Source: Pseudodesulfovibrio sp.
GTDB taxonomy: Bacteria; Desulfobacterota; Desulfovibrionia; Desulfovibrionales; Desulfovibrionaceae
Assembly: GCA_022712815.1 (NCBI GenBank)
Contig: JAFLJW010000381.1
Coordinates: 1 to 6,508 of the forward strand
Direction: 5' to 3'
Length of the DNA stretch: 6,508 nt
Shown here piece by piece: positions 1 through 5,250 of the stretch; the stretch's first letter is position 1; each line of letters begins with the position of its first letter. Both the position numbers and the translations under genes were made by a program. The notes below the pieces were generated by a model. That model was not told where the DNA came from. It worked only from the letters and a program-made list of their open reading frames with translations, and made no database searches.

Positions 1-1
1 C

Positions 2-418
2 TGCGGCGTTGGAGCCATCGGCATCTTTCTGGCCGACAAGGTCAAGCGCGTCATCGGTTACGAGGTCAACGAAGAGGCCATAAGCAAGGCGTGGAGCAGC
101 GCAAAGCTCAACGGCCTGACCAATTGCGAGTTTGTTGCCGAGACCTTGGAGAAAGGCGTGAAAGGACTGAAATCGTTGCCCAAGCCGGATGTTATAATCG
201 TTGACCCGCCGAGGTCCGGCATTCACGAGGACACAGCCGAGGCCATTCTCAAGCTCGCTCCGGCCAAAATCATCGCCGTGTCCTGCGATCCCGCGACCCT
301 GGCCCGTGACGTGAAGCGGCTCGCTCCCAGATACGTGCTCAAACGCGCCCGCGCCGTGGACATGTTCCCGCATACCCACCACATCGAAACCGTGGCTTTG
401 CTGGTGCGGGTAGATTAG
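2..418 (+). CDS. RNA m5U methyltransferase, TrmA/RlmD family (C-terminal part)
   Basis: The window opens inside this gene; 138 C-terminal residues are present and the N-terminal TRAM/RNA-binding part is outside. The family transfers a methyl group from S-adenosylmethionine to C5 of a uracil in tRNA or 23S rRNA. Visible motifs, in fragment numbering: SAM-binding motif I CGVGAIGIFLA (residues 1-11); an acidic residue after the next strand in GYEVNEEA; VDPPRSG (67-73); SCDPATLARD with the nucleophilic Cys95; and FPHTHHIETVALL with the general-base Glu129. The 34-residue Cys-Glu spacing is normal for the family, and the protein ends just after it as family members do. Which uridine is modified (tRNA U54 or an rRNA site) cannot be decided from the fragment. 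It is intact here, with no frameshift. The next gene is 430 nt away, so it is probably the last gene of its transcript. Confidence 0.93.
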   Translation, partial: CGVGAIGIFLADKVKRVIGYEVNEEAISKAWSSAKLNGLTNCEFVAETLEKGVKGLKSLPKPDVIIVDPPRSGIHEDTAEAILKLAPAKIIAVSCDPATLARDVKRLAPRYVLKRARAVDMFPHTHHIETVALLVRVD

Positions 419-431
419 GGGAATATAATTT

Positions 432-502
432 GAAACCGCCTTTGGCGGGATTGACGGGTGATTTCGCCTCCGGCGGCCAAAGGGCAAGCCCTTTGGAATC
501 CC
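432..502 (+). repeat. Palindromic intergenic element, copy A (forward)
   Basis: Begins 13 nt after the methyltransferase stop. Structure in order: hairpin CCGCC-TTT-GGCGG (436-448); a linker ending TGATTTCGCCTCC; GGCGG; then a perfect 9-bp stem CCAAAGGGC/GCCCTTTGG (477-485 with 488-496, 2-nt loop); then AATCCC. Positions 432-471 match the reverse complement of 672-711 at 36 of 40 bases, so this is one of two inverted copies in the gap. The core GCCTCCGGCGGC recurs at 2102-2113. Such blocks are common downstream of genes in Desulfovibrio-like genomes (recalled, not searched). The first hairpin, or CCC-AAAC-GGG followed by TTTT at 500-513, could end the upstream transcript. Confidence 0.8.
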
Positions 503-584
503 AAACGGGTTTTATTCGTGTGGGCCTCATTGCTTTGCCAATACCGGCAAAAAAATGTCGTTCTCAAGGTTGTTAAATTTAAAA

Positions 585-607
585 CCGGGCTGCCCGGAAA
601 TTATTTT
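585..607. terminator. Possible bidirectional hairpin terminator between the two repeat copies
   Basis: A perfect stem CCGGG-CTG-CCCGG (585-597) is flanked by AAATTTAAAA on the left and AAATTATTTTA on the right, so an AT-rich tract follows the stem on either strand. The stem is only 5 bp and the T-tracts are interrupted, so termination would be weak. A second small hairpin, TTGCC/GGCAA, lies at 535-550, followed by an A-run. Confidence 0.35.
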
Positions 608-637
608 ACTATATAAACCTCCTGGCGAAGCCAATAC

Positions 638-711
638 GGGATTCTTAAGGCCCTCGGCCTTAAGCCCGCCGGGAGGCGAAATCACCTGACAATTCCGCCA
701 AAGGCGGCTTC
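638..711 (-). repeat. Palindromic intergenic element, copy B (inverted)
   Basis: Read on the minus strand this repeats copy A: the CCGCC-TTT-GGCGG hairpin (695-707), GGTGATTTCGCCTCC, GGCGG, then a perfect 9-bp stem CTTAAGGCC/GGCCTTAAG (644-652 with 656-664, 3-nt loop), then AATCCC (638-643). The stem occupies the same place as in copy A but has a different sequence, so pairing is kept while bases differ. An outer 10-bp stem joins 618-627 with 667-676 with one G-T pair, giving this copy an extra arm. On the plus strand the 695-707 hairpin is followed by CTTCCTGTTTTT, which may terminate weakly. Confidence 0.8.
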
Positions 712-848
712 CTGTTTTTCCCAATAATTTTAACCAATAACAATTTTACAAGTTAGATACGTTTGCTCTGAGCTTGAAAGACTCTCGTTGCTTTTACCAT
801 CTGTTTTCGGCAATATTCGGCATTGAATTGAACTAACCGGAGCCGCCA
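712..848 (+). other. Leader region upstream of the HD-domain gene
   Basis: AT-rich stretch between copy B and the next start codon. It must hold the HD gene's promoter, but I see no convincing -35/-10 pair: TTGAAA at 774-779 has a poor TACCAT partner only 15 nt downstream, and TAGATA at 754-759 has no good -35. The only clear signal is the GGAG at 839-842. Confidence 0.4.
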
Positions 849-2096
849 ATGTCCGTCATCATTAGAAAAAGTCTGCTTGAACTCATATTTTCCGGTTCGT
901 TCATGAAACGCTGGAATGACAAACTGCGCCCCATGGAGCTGATCGAAGTGGACAAGCAGGGACACAAGATGATCGTGGCCTGGCTGCTCTTCCTGCTCAA
1001 TTCACGGGACATGGACAAGGACAGCAAGCGTGAGCTTGGCGAGTCCATCATCGAGGGCGGCCTGTTCGACTATCTCTACCGGCTGGTCATTACGGACATC
1101 AAGCCGCCGGTTTTCTATCGCATCAAGGAAAATCCCGATGATTATCGCACCCTGACCAACTGGGTGCTCACCAAACTCAGGCCGCGCATCATGCCGTTGG
1201 GCGAGGATTTCATGAACCGCATGAGCGAATATCTCATGCAGCCCGATGACAAAGGTTTGGACCGGCGAATTCTCCACGCCGCCCATCTCTACGCCAGCTA
1301 TTCCGAGTTCAAACTGCTCAAGTCCATCAATACCATGGACCACGAGCTGGTCGAGATCGAAAATAGTTTCATTGATCGCCTCAACTCCATGCGCGACCTT
1401 GTGGGCGTGGCCGAGTTGCTTGACGAGGACTCCAGCGTGCTCGGCAGATTCGCCCGGATGTGTGGCCGCCTCAGGTTCCAGAAACGTTGGTCACAGACCC
1501 CGCGCATACCAGAGACTTCGGTGCTGGGACACATGTTCATCGTGGCCGCCTATTCCTGGTTTTTCAGCATGGAAGTGGGGGCCTGCCGCGCTCGTAGCCA
1601 GAACAATTTCTTCTGCGGACTATTCCACGATCTGCCCGAACTCCTGACCCGCGACATCATCTCGCCAGTCAAGCAGGCTTCCCCGGAAATAGGCGATCTC
1701 ATCCACGAATACGAGAACCGCGAACTCGACCGCGTGGTCCTGGGGCCGCTCAAGGAAGGCGGCTACGCCGAGATTGCTTCCCGGCTCGAATATCTTCTCG
1801 GCCTTGAGATAGGCAGTGAATTCAAGGCGACCGTCAACAAGGATGGCGTTATCCTCGAAGCCTCCGACGAACAACTGGCCGGAGAATACAATCAGGATAC
1901 CCTCGACCCCAAGAACGGCCCGCTCCTCAAAGTCTGTGATTCCCTGGCCGCCTACATTGAAGCACACACCGCCCTCAAAAACGGCATATCATCCGATCAG
2001 CTCCATCATGCCCTCTACCGCATCCGCCAACGCTACGACGAAACCCCAACCATCGCCGGAGTCCAGGTCAGCGCATTGCTCGCAGATTTTGATTAG
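849..2096 (+). CDS. HD-domain metal-dependent hydrolase, YfbR-like
   Basis: 415 residues. The C-terminal half carries an HD phosphohydrolase domain resembling the YfbR 5'-deoxynucleotidase group: His228 in ETSVLGHMFIVAA, the His260-Asp261 pair in GLFHDLPELLTRDIISPVK, and a late Asp364 in KVCDSLAAYIEAH. These four would bind the divalent metal; Glu264, Asp269 and Pro273-Lys275 match the family's E..T.DI..P.K pattern. YfbR dephosphorylates deoxynucleoside 5'-monophosphates; whether this protein does is inference. Residues 1-200 are roughly as long again, rich in charged helices, and I cannot assign them; whole proteins of about 400 residues with this layout occur in several bacteria (recalled). 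No signal peptide or membrane segment is obvious, so it is probably cytoplasmic. The start at 849 is preceded by GGAG at a 6-nt spacing; Met19 (903) lacks a ribosome site. It appears monocistronic. Confidence 0.85.
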   Translation: MSVIIRKSLLELIFSGSFMKRWNDKLRPMELIEVDKQGHKMIVAWLLFLLNSRDMDKDSKRELGESIIEGGLFDYLYRLVITDIKPPVFYRIKENPDDYRTLTNWVLTKLRPRIMPLGEDFMNRMSEYLMQPDDKGLDRRILHAAHLYASYSEFKLLKSINTMDHELVEIENSFIDRLNSMRDLVGVAELLDEDSSVLGRFARMCGRLRFQKRWSQTPRIPETSVLGHMFIVAAYSWFFSMEVGACRARSQNNFFCGLFHDLPELLTRDIISPVKQASPEIGDLIHEYENRELDRVVLGPLKEGGYAEIASRLEYLLGLEIGSEFKATVNKDGVILEASDEQLAGEYNQDTLDPKNGPLLKVCDSLAAYIEAHTALKNGISSDQLHHALYRIRQRYDETPTIAGVQVSALLADFD

Positions 2097-2097
2097 A

Positions 2098-2175
2098 TGA
2101 TGCCTCCGGCGGCTGGGGAAAAGTTTTCCTCTCTCCTTCCCCAGACCCCATCCCCTCTCCTTTCCAAACTTTTTG
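2098..2175 (+). repeat. Third, degenerate palindromic block; likely end of the HD transcript
   Basis: Starts 2 nt after the HD gene stop. TGAT plus GCCTCCGGCGGC (2098-2113) matches the core of copies A and B. It is followed by a stem CTGGGG/CCCCAG (2113-2118 with 2139-2144) enclosing the short palindrome GGAAAAGTTTTCC (2117-2129), then a pyrimidine-rich stretch ending CAAACTTTTTG. The order (core, variable stem, CCC-rich tail) is the same as in the first two copies. It probably serves as a 3'-end structure or terminator. The rest of the convergent gap up to 2420 holds one more hairpin and otherwise nothing I can assign. Confidence 0.6.
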
Positions 2176-2240
2176 TGGGCGCATTCGTGCGGGTGGGGGA
2201 TAACGGTATGTCTGGCTGTCGAAAGAAACATGATTCGGGG

Positions 2241-2266
2241 AATTAGGGAGGTGTCCCTCCCCTAGA
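2241..2266 (+). repeat. GGAGGTGTCCC hairpin, copy 1
   Basis: ATTAGGGAGG-TGTC-CCTCCCCTA folds into a stem of about 8 bp with one bulged C; GATTC at 2232 and GAATC at 2265 can extend it. It shares ATTARGGAGGTGTCCC and a following CCCTA with the minus strand of 4481-4506. It lies between the convergent 3' ends of the HD and DUF169 genes. GATTCGGG is directly repeated on its two sides (2232-2239 and 2287-2294), and a perfect 10-bp palindrome GATTGCAATC lies at 2276-2285. It could be a terminator for the minus-strand DUF169 gene or a small dispersed repeat. Confidence 0.6.
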
Positions 2267-2420
2267 ATCTGATAGGATTGCAATCGGATTCGGGCAGTTA
2301 TCAGTTCCTTCTTTGCCAGCACTTATTCCATCAGCCAGCCAGATCGAAGCTTGTCATCAATCTGCGTACTTTTTTTAAGTATGGATCAGGGATCTTGTAT
2401 CGAGGTCCGCGCTTTTCGTT

Positions 2421-3266
2421 TTATTTCTCTTCGCCCCACGCCTTGGCGCTACGAGCGACCTTCTTGCGCACGTTCTTCCAGTCGGTGTCGTAGTTGAACA
2501 TGGACTCGGGCAAGGCGGCCAGCATTTTTTCGTAGAGGCTTAAGGGGACCGTGAAGGTCAGCTCATCTGTTTTCATGAATTTTCTGGCCGAGGGGTCGAA
2601 GCCGCCGATGACGGCTTTTTCCACCCCCTGTTTCTTGTAGTAGAGGGGCCAGCCGAGCAGATTAGTACAGCTGGCACCGAAGGGAGAGACCACGCATTCC
2701 ATGTCGCCTGTGGTGAAAACCGTCTGGACAAAAAGACCGGTCAATACCTCGGGCCGGGCGAAGAAGATGACGAATTCCGGCTCATCGCCGTCGGAGAACT
2801 GGGATAACGGCTTGAAGATGCAGTACTTGGCCGGGGCCTCGCGGGGATTCACCTTGAGCATGAACTCGCGCATGGCATCGGGGTTGGGCATGTACCGTTC
2901 GCCGTGCAGGGGGGTGCCGTCGAACCCCGTGGACACCCAATGCTCAATGAACCTAAGATGGGGCTTCATCATCGAACAGTAGTATACTCCCCCAGGGCAT
3001 CCGTATTCTTCCGTGGAGATGAAGGCCGCACCGTGCTTTTTCCTGGCCAGCCAGATGTTGCCCATGACGCAGGAGAACGACTTCATCATCTCCTGCATGT
3101 CCAACTTCCCCCGATCCTCCAACTCACGCGAGATGGGGGTTCCCTTTTTCGAGCCGTATGCGTTATCCGGCTTGGTGTCGGCGTAGTAAACCCCGAAAGG
3201 TTCTTCGCTCAGGCCGAGATGGTCCATGAAGGTGGTGGTATCCTTGAGCATGGGTTGCATAGTCAT
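2421..3266 (-). CDS. DUF169 family protein
   Basis: 281 residues from the chosen start. The sequence has the layout of DUF169 (PF02596), a family without settled function: LGLSEEPFGVYYAD near the N-terminus (17-30), a middle cysteine-rich patch (Cys66 in SFSCVMG, then YGCPGGVYYC with Cys90 and Cys97), and a late VVSPFGASCTNLLGWPL (Cys191 just before it, Cys200 within it). Clustered conserved cysteines suggest metal or redox chemistry, but that is inference. No signal peptide or transmembrane segment is seen, so it is probably cytoplasmic. The start at 3266 has AAAGGAGA 6 nt upstream; an in-frame ATG at 3305 would add 13 residues but has no ribosome site. It is transcribed divergently from the LysR gene, the usual arrangement for a regulator and its target. 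A terminator was not clearly identified; the hairpin at 2241-2266 is the best candidate. Confidence 0.85.
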   Translation of the reverse strand: MTMQPMLKDTTTFMDHLGLSEEPFGVYYADTKPDNAYGSKKGTPISRELEDRGKLDMQEMMKSFSCVMGNIWLARKKHGAAFISTEEYGCPGGVYYCSMMKPHLRFIEHWVSTGFDGTPLHGERYMPNPDAMREFMLKVNPREAPAKYCIFKPLSQFSDGDEPEFVIFFARPEVLTGLFVQTVFTTGDMECVVSPFGASCTNLLGWPLYYKKQGVEKAVIGGFDPSARKFMKTDELTFTVPLSLYEKMLAALPESMFNYDTDWKNVRKKVARSAKAWGEEK

Positions 3267-3282
3267 GTCCGTCTCCTTTGGT

Positions 3283-3348
3283 TGATCGCCCGAAATCAGC
3301 AGCATCCGGGCGTGTTGCTTTTGATCGTGCCTTTTTATACTATGATCG
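3283..3348. promoter_or_regulatory. Divergent control region with three TGATCG boxes
   Basis: The 133 nt between the DUF169 and LysR starts contain TGATCG three times on the plus strand: 3283-3288, 3322-3327 and 3343-3348. The last two are 21 nt apart, about two helical turns, so they face the same side of DNA, and they bracket the overlapping -10 elements of both genes. LysR proteins bind such sites as tetramers across two half-site pairs. A classic T-N11-A dyad is not evident, so assignment to this LysR protein is inference. Confidence 0.45.
3313..3341 (+). promoter_or_regulatory. Candidate promoter of the LysR gene
   Basis: A good -10 TATACT (3336-3341) has a weak -35 TGTTGC 17 nt upstream (3313-3318). 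On the opposite strand TAGTAT (3337-3342) overlaps it and could be the -10 of the DUF169 gene, which has no good -35, as expected for an activator-dependent promoter. Overlap of the two would make transcription mutually exclusive and open to autorepression. Confidence 0.4.
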
Positions 3349-3371
3349 CAAATAAAATAAACAGACTAAAA

Positions 3372-3386
3372 GGAAAACTCTTTTCC
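3372..3386 (+). promoter_or_regulatory. Small inverted repeat in the LysR leader
   Basis: GGAAAA-CTC-TTTTCC is a perfect 6-bp dyad with a 3-nt loop, ending just before the GGGAAGG ribosome site (3389-3395) of the LysR gene. It could be a leader hairpin affecting translation or a protein-binding dyad. The stem is short and AT-rich, so it may be chance. Confidence 0.3.
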
Positions 3387-3399
3387 ACGGGAAGGTATA

Positions 3400-4284
3400 A
3401 TGATTCAGAAATTTCTCAATGACATTCCGTTGCTGGTGGAAGTGGCGAGGCAGAAAAGTTTTACCAAGGCAGCAGAAATACTGGGTATAGGTGTATCGAC
3501 CCTGTCAAGGCGTATCAAGCTGTTGGAAGAGCGGATGGGGGTGCTTTTCTTTTACCGGGATACCCGCAACGTCGAGCCTACTGACAACGGTGCGTACCTG
3601 TTGGACCGGTGCGAGTTTATCCTTGAGGAAGTGCAGAAGGCCTACGACTCCGTGGTCATGAACATGCAGAAGCCTGCGGGGCTGATCCGCATCTGCATGT
3701 TCCAGGACCTGTACGACAAACGTTTCAAGGAAATGTTGATGGACTTTGCTTCAAAATGGCCTGACATTCGGATGGACCTGACCTTCGTGGAGCATCCTGT
3801 GGACATGCGTACAGACCCCTATGACGTGGCTTTTCTCATCGGGCCGTCCATCGCCCTTTCTCTGGTGGCCAGGAAACTGCTGACCGTCACGCCCTTTCTC
3901 TACGCTTCGCCTCGATTGTTCGAGCACTATCCCGTACCCGTGGAGCCCAGCGACCTGCACCGGGTACCGTGCATCGTGCTCCAGCGTTTCGGACGGCGCT
4001 GGCCCATGCATAAAAGCGACCGGCAGGTGACCGTCGAGGTGGAGCCCAAGTACAGCTTCAGTTCCGTGGAGATGTGCCGTGATTTCGTCTTGGCCGGGCA
4101 TGGCGTGGCCCTGCTCCGGGGAGTACAGGTCGAGTCGGACGAGAGGGAGGGGCGCCTGGTGCGCGTTCTTCCAGAGTGGAGCGGCGGCTTCGAACACGAC
4201 GTGAATCTAGTGACGGGCTCCTGCCAGCTTCCTCGGAGGGTCCGATTGTTCGTGGATCACGTTCTGTCCCATGTGTCTCAGTGA
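3400..4284 (+). CDS. LysR-family transcriptional regulator
   Basis: 294 residues, normal for the family. The N-terminal winged HTH is clear: residues 8-60 run DIPLLVEVARQKSFTKAAEILGIGVSTLSRRIKLLEERMGVLFF in the family pattern, with the recognition helix around GVSTLSRRIKLLE and the usual TDNGAYLL after the wing. A linker helix (to about 90) leads to a LysR substrate-binding domain (about 92-290) with the standard strand GLIRICM at its start and a GHGVALLRG motif late. The effector is unknown. The start at 3400 is preceded by GGGAAGG at a 4-nt spacing. It is divergent from the DUF169 gene and probably regulates it and itself. Nothing follows it in the same direction for 350 nt. Confidence 0.93.
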   Translation: MIQKFLNDIPLLVEVARQKSFTKAAEILGIGVSTLSRRIKLLEERMGVLFFYRDTRNVEPTDNGAYLLDRCEFILEEVQKAYDSVVMNMQKPAGLIRICMFQDLYDKRFKEMLMDFASKWPDIRMDLTFVEHPVDMRTDPYDVAFLIGPSIALSLVARKLLTVTPFLYASPRLFEHYPVPVEPSDLHRVPCIVLQRFGRRWPMHKSDRQVTVEVEPKYSFSSVEMCRDFVLAGHGVALLRGVQVESDEREGRLVRVLPEWSGGFEHDVNLVTGSCQLPRRVRLFVDHVLSHVSQ

Positions 4285-4396
4285 TCCCCATGCCGGGACA
4301 CCGCTTTTGGCACGAGCTCTATCTTTCTTGAGCGGGTTCTCGATGTCAGTCGGCAGGGTGTTGCAAATCCGCCACGACTGAGGAACAGTTTTCCGT

Positions 4397-4480
4397 TTAC
4401 GTCGAACATATTTCCCGCATGACCTTTGCCAGGTTTTGGCCGAAATGCCGTTTGAATTCACGGCTGAACTGAGACAAGAA
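4397..4480 (-). pseudogene. Remnant of an AraC-family regulator (extreme C-terminus)
   Basis: Minus-strand reading gives LSQFSREFKRHFGQN (4433-4477) followed by LAKVMREICST and a TAA stop at 4397-4399. This fits the second HTH and tail of AraC-type proteins, where a conserved S.FSR.FKR.FG segment precedes the end of the protein. Everything upstream that an AraC gene needs is missing: reading further 5' the frame runs straight into the GGAGGTGTCCC hairpin that begins at 4481. There is no start codon or ribosome site for so short a peptide. I read it as a decayed 3' end of a gene, about 28 codons. The match is short and made by eye, so chance is not excluded. Confidence 0.5.
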
Positions 4481-4506
4481 AATTAGGGGGACACCTCCTT
4501 AATCCC
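4481..4506 (-). repeat. GGAGGTGTCCC hairpin, copy 2 (inverted relative to copy 1)
   Basis: On the minus strand it reads GGGATTAAGGAGGTGTCCCC then CCTAATT, sharing an exact GGAGGTGTCCC with copy 1 at 2241-2266 and the flanking ATTAR and CCCTA. It is itself an imperfect hairpin (AATTAGGGGG against CCTCCTTAAT). It abuts the AraC-like remnant exactly. The two copies point inward at each other across 2.2 kb containing the DUF169 and LysR genes. The rest of 4285-4638 holds the remnant and a possible promoter, otherwise nothing I can assign. Confidence 0.55.
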
Positions 4507-4570
4507 AGTAAACACTTCTTGAAAAAAACCGGCACAAGGCGTATACGGAATCTTGATTGATAGCACGATG

Positions 4571-4598
4571 TTGGAATGTGGCAGAAATTCAATATATT
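4571..4598 (+). promoter_or_regulatory. Candidate promoter of the cbiM operon
   Basis: TTGGAA (4571-4576) and TATATT (4593-4598) are separated by 16 nt. The -10 lies inside a perfect 10-bp palindrome CAATATATTG (4590-4599). I see no good cobalamin riboswitch and no clear NikR dyad in the 350 nt upstream, so the expected metal control is not visible. Confidence 0.3.
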
Positions 4599-4638
4599 GC
4601 ATCGTTGTTGGCTGAAACTGAATAAAAACGGGATCCGT

Positions 4639-5235
4639 ATGCATATATCTGAAGGAGTGTTGTCCGGGCCGGTTCTTTTGGGTGGAGGGTGTCTTGCCGT
4701 GGTGGGGACGAGCATCGGGCTTAAAAAAATAGATTATGACCAGATAATGACGGTTGCCATTTTGTCTGCCGCATTTTTCATCGCCTCTCTCATTCATGTT
4801 CCCATCGGGCCTTCCAACGTGCATCTCATCCTGGGCGGATTGCTCGGCGTGGTGCTCGGCTGGGCCGCTTTTCCGTCCATTTTGGTGGCATTGCTACTGC
4901 AAGCGGTCCTGTTCCAGTTCGGAGGACTGACCGTGCTGGGGCTGAATACATTTAATATGGCGGCCCCGGCAGTGCTTTGTTTTTACCTATTCCGACCCAT
5001 CCTCGCCAAGGGCAGCGGCAGCAAGTTTTCTGCCGCCTTCGCTTGTGGTTTTTTTGCCATGTTGTTCAGCACCATCCTGACCGCCGGATCTTTGGCCCTG
5101 TCGGGCGAGGCCTTTAAAAACGCGGCCTGGGTCCTCTTCTATTCCCACTTGCCGCTTATGGTTATCGAAGGCGTAATAACCGGTTTTGCTTATACATTTC
5201 TTGCCAAGGTCAAGCCCGAAGCCTTGGCCGTCTAA
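4639..5235 (+). CDS. cbiM: Ni/Co ECF transporter substrate-specific membrane protein CbiM/NikM
   Basis: 198 residues, a hydrophobic protein with about six or seven membrane helices (roughly 8-28, 36-54, 61-78, 80-100, 106-123, 132-154, 168-189). It is the subunit that binds Ni2+ or Co2+ in energy-coupling-factor transporters. The start is fixed by the family hallmark MHISEG: in studied NikM proteins the N-terminal amine and His2 form part of the metal site, so an extended start (4576, 21 residues earlier) would destroy function. GGGA stands 5 nt upstream of 4639. His53 and His62 in IHVPIGPSNVHL are the likely further ligands; NTFNM (103-107) and HLPLMVIEG (170-178) are also family-like. Metal choice between Ni and Co cannot be settled, though the NikL-like partner favours Ni. 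The next gene starts 15 nt downstream. Confidence 0.92.
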   Translation: MHISEGVLSGPVLLGGGCLAVVGTSIGLKKIDYDQIMTVAILSAAFFIASLIHVPIGPSNVHLILGGLLGVVLGWAAFPSILVALLLQAVLFQFGGLTVLGLNTFNMAAPAVLCFYLFRPILAKGSGSKFSAAFACGFFAMLFSTILTAGSLALSGEAFKNAAWVLFYSHLPLMVIEGVITGFAYTFLAKVKPEALAV

Positions 5236-5250
5236 CTCGTTGGAGAACTC

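Noticed and set aside
1002..1967. Long minus-strand open frames inside the HD gene
   Set aside because: They are antisense shadows of a GC-rich coding frame with strong HD motifs; no ribosome sites or domains.
3267..3305. Upstream in-frame ATG at 3305 for the DUF169 gene
   Set aside because: No ribosome site there, while AAAGGAGA lies 6 nt from the ATG at 3266.
2904..3422. 172-residue plus-strand open frame across the DUF169 gene and its promoter
   Set aside because: Lies antisense to a clear DUF169 gene with its own ribosome site; no recognisable domain and it runs through the divergent control region.
4578..4600. Sigma-54 promoter look-alike (TGGCAG ... TTGCAT)
   Set aside because: The GG and GC elements are 17 nt apart rather than 10.
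4576..4638. Upstream in-frame ATG giving a 219-residue CbiM
   Set aside because: It would bury the MHISEG start needed for metal binding, and the extension overlaps the likely promoter.
4285..4638. Cobalamin riboswitch or NikR operator upstream of cbiM
   Set aside because: No good B12-box or long NikR dyad found; the closest string, GCCACGACTG at 4371-4380, has an insertion and no supporting structure.
4483..4824. 113-residue minus-strand open frame overlapping the cbiM start
   Set aside because: Antisense to the well-supported cbiM N-terminus and no family resemblance; it is also not in the frame of the AraC-like remnant.
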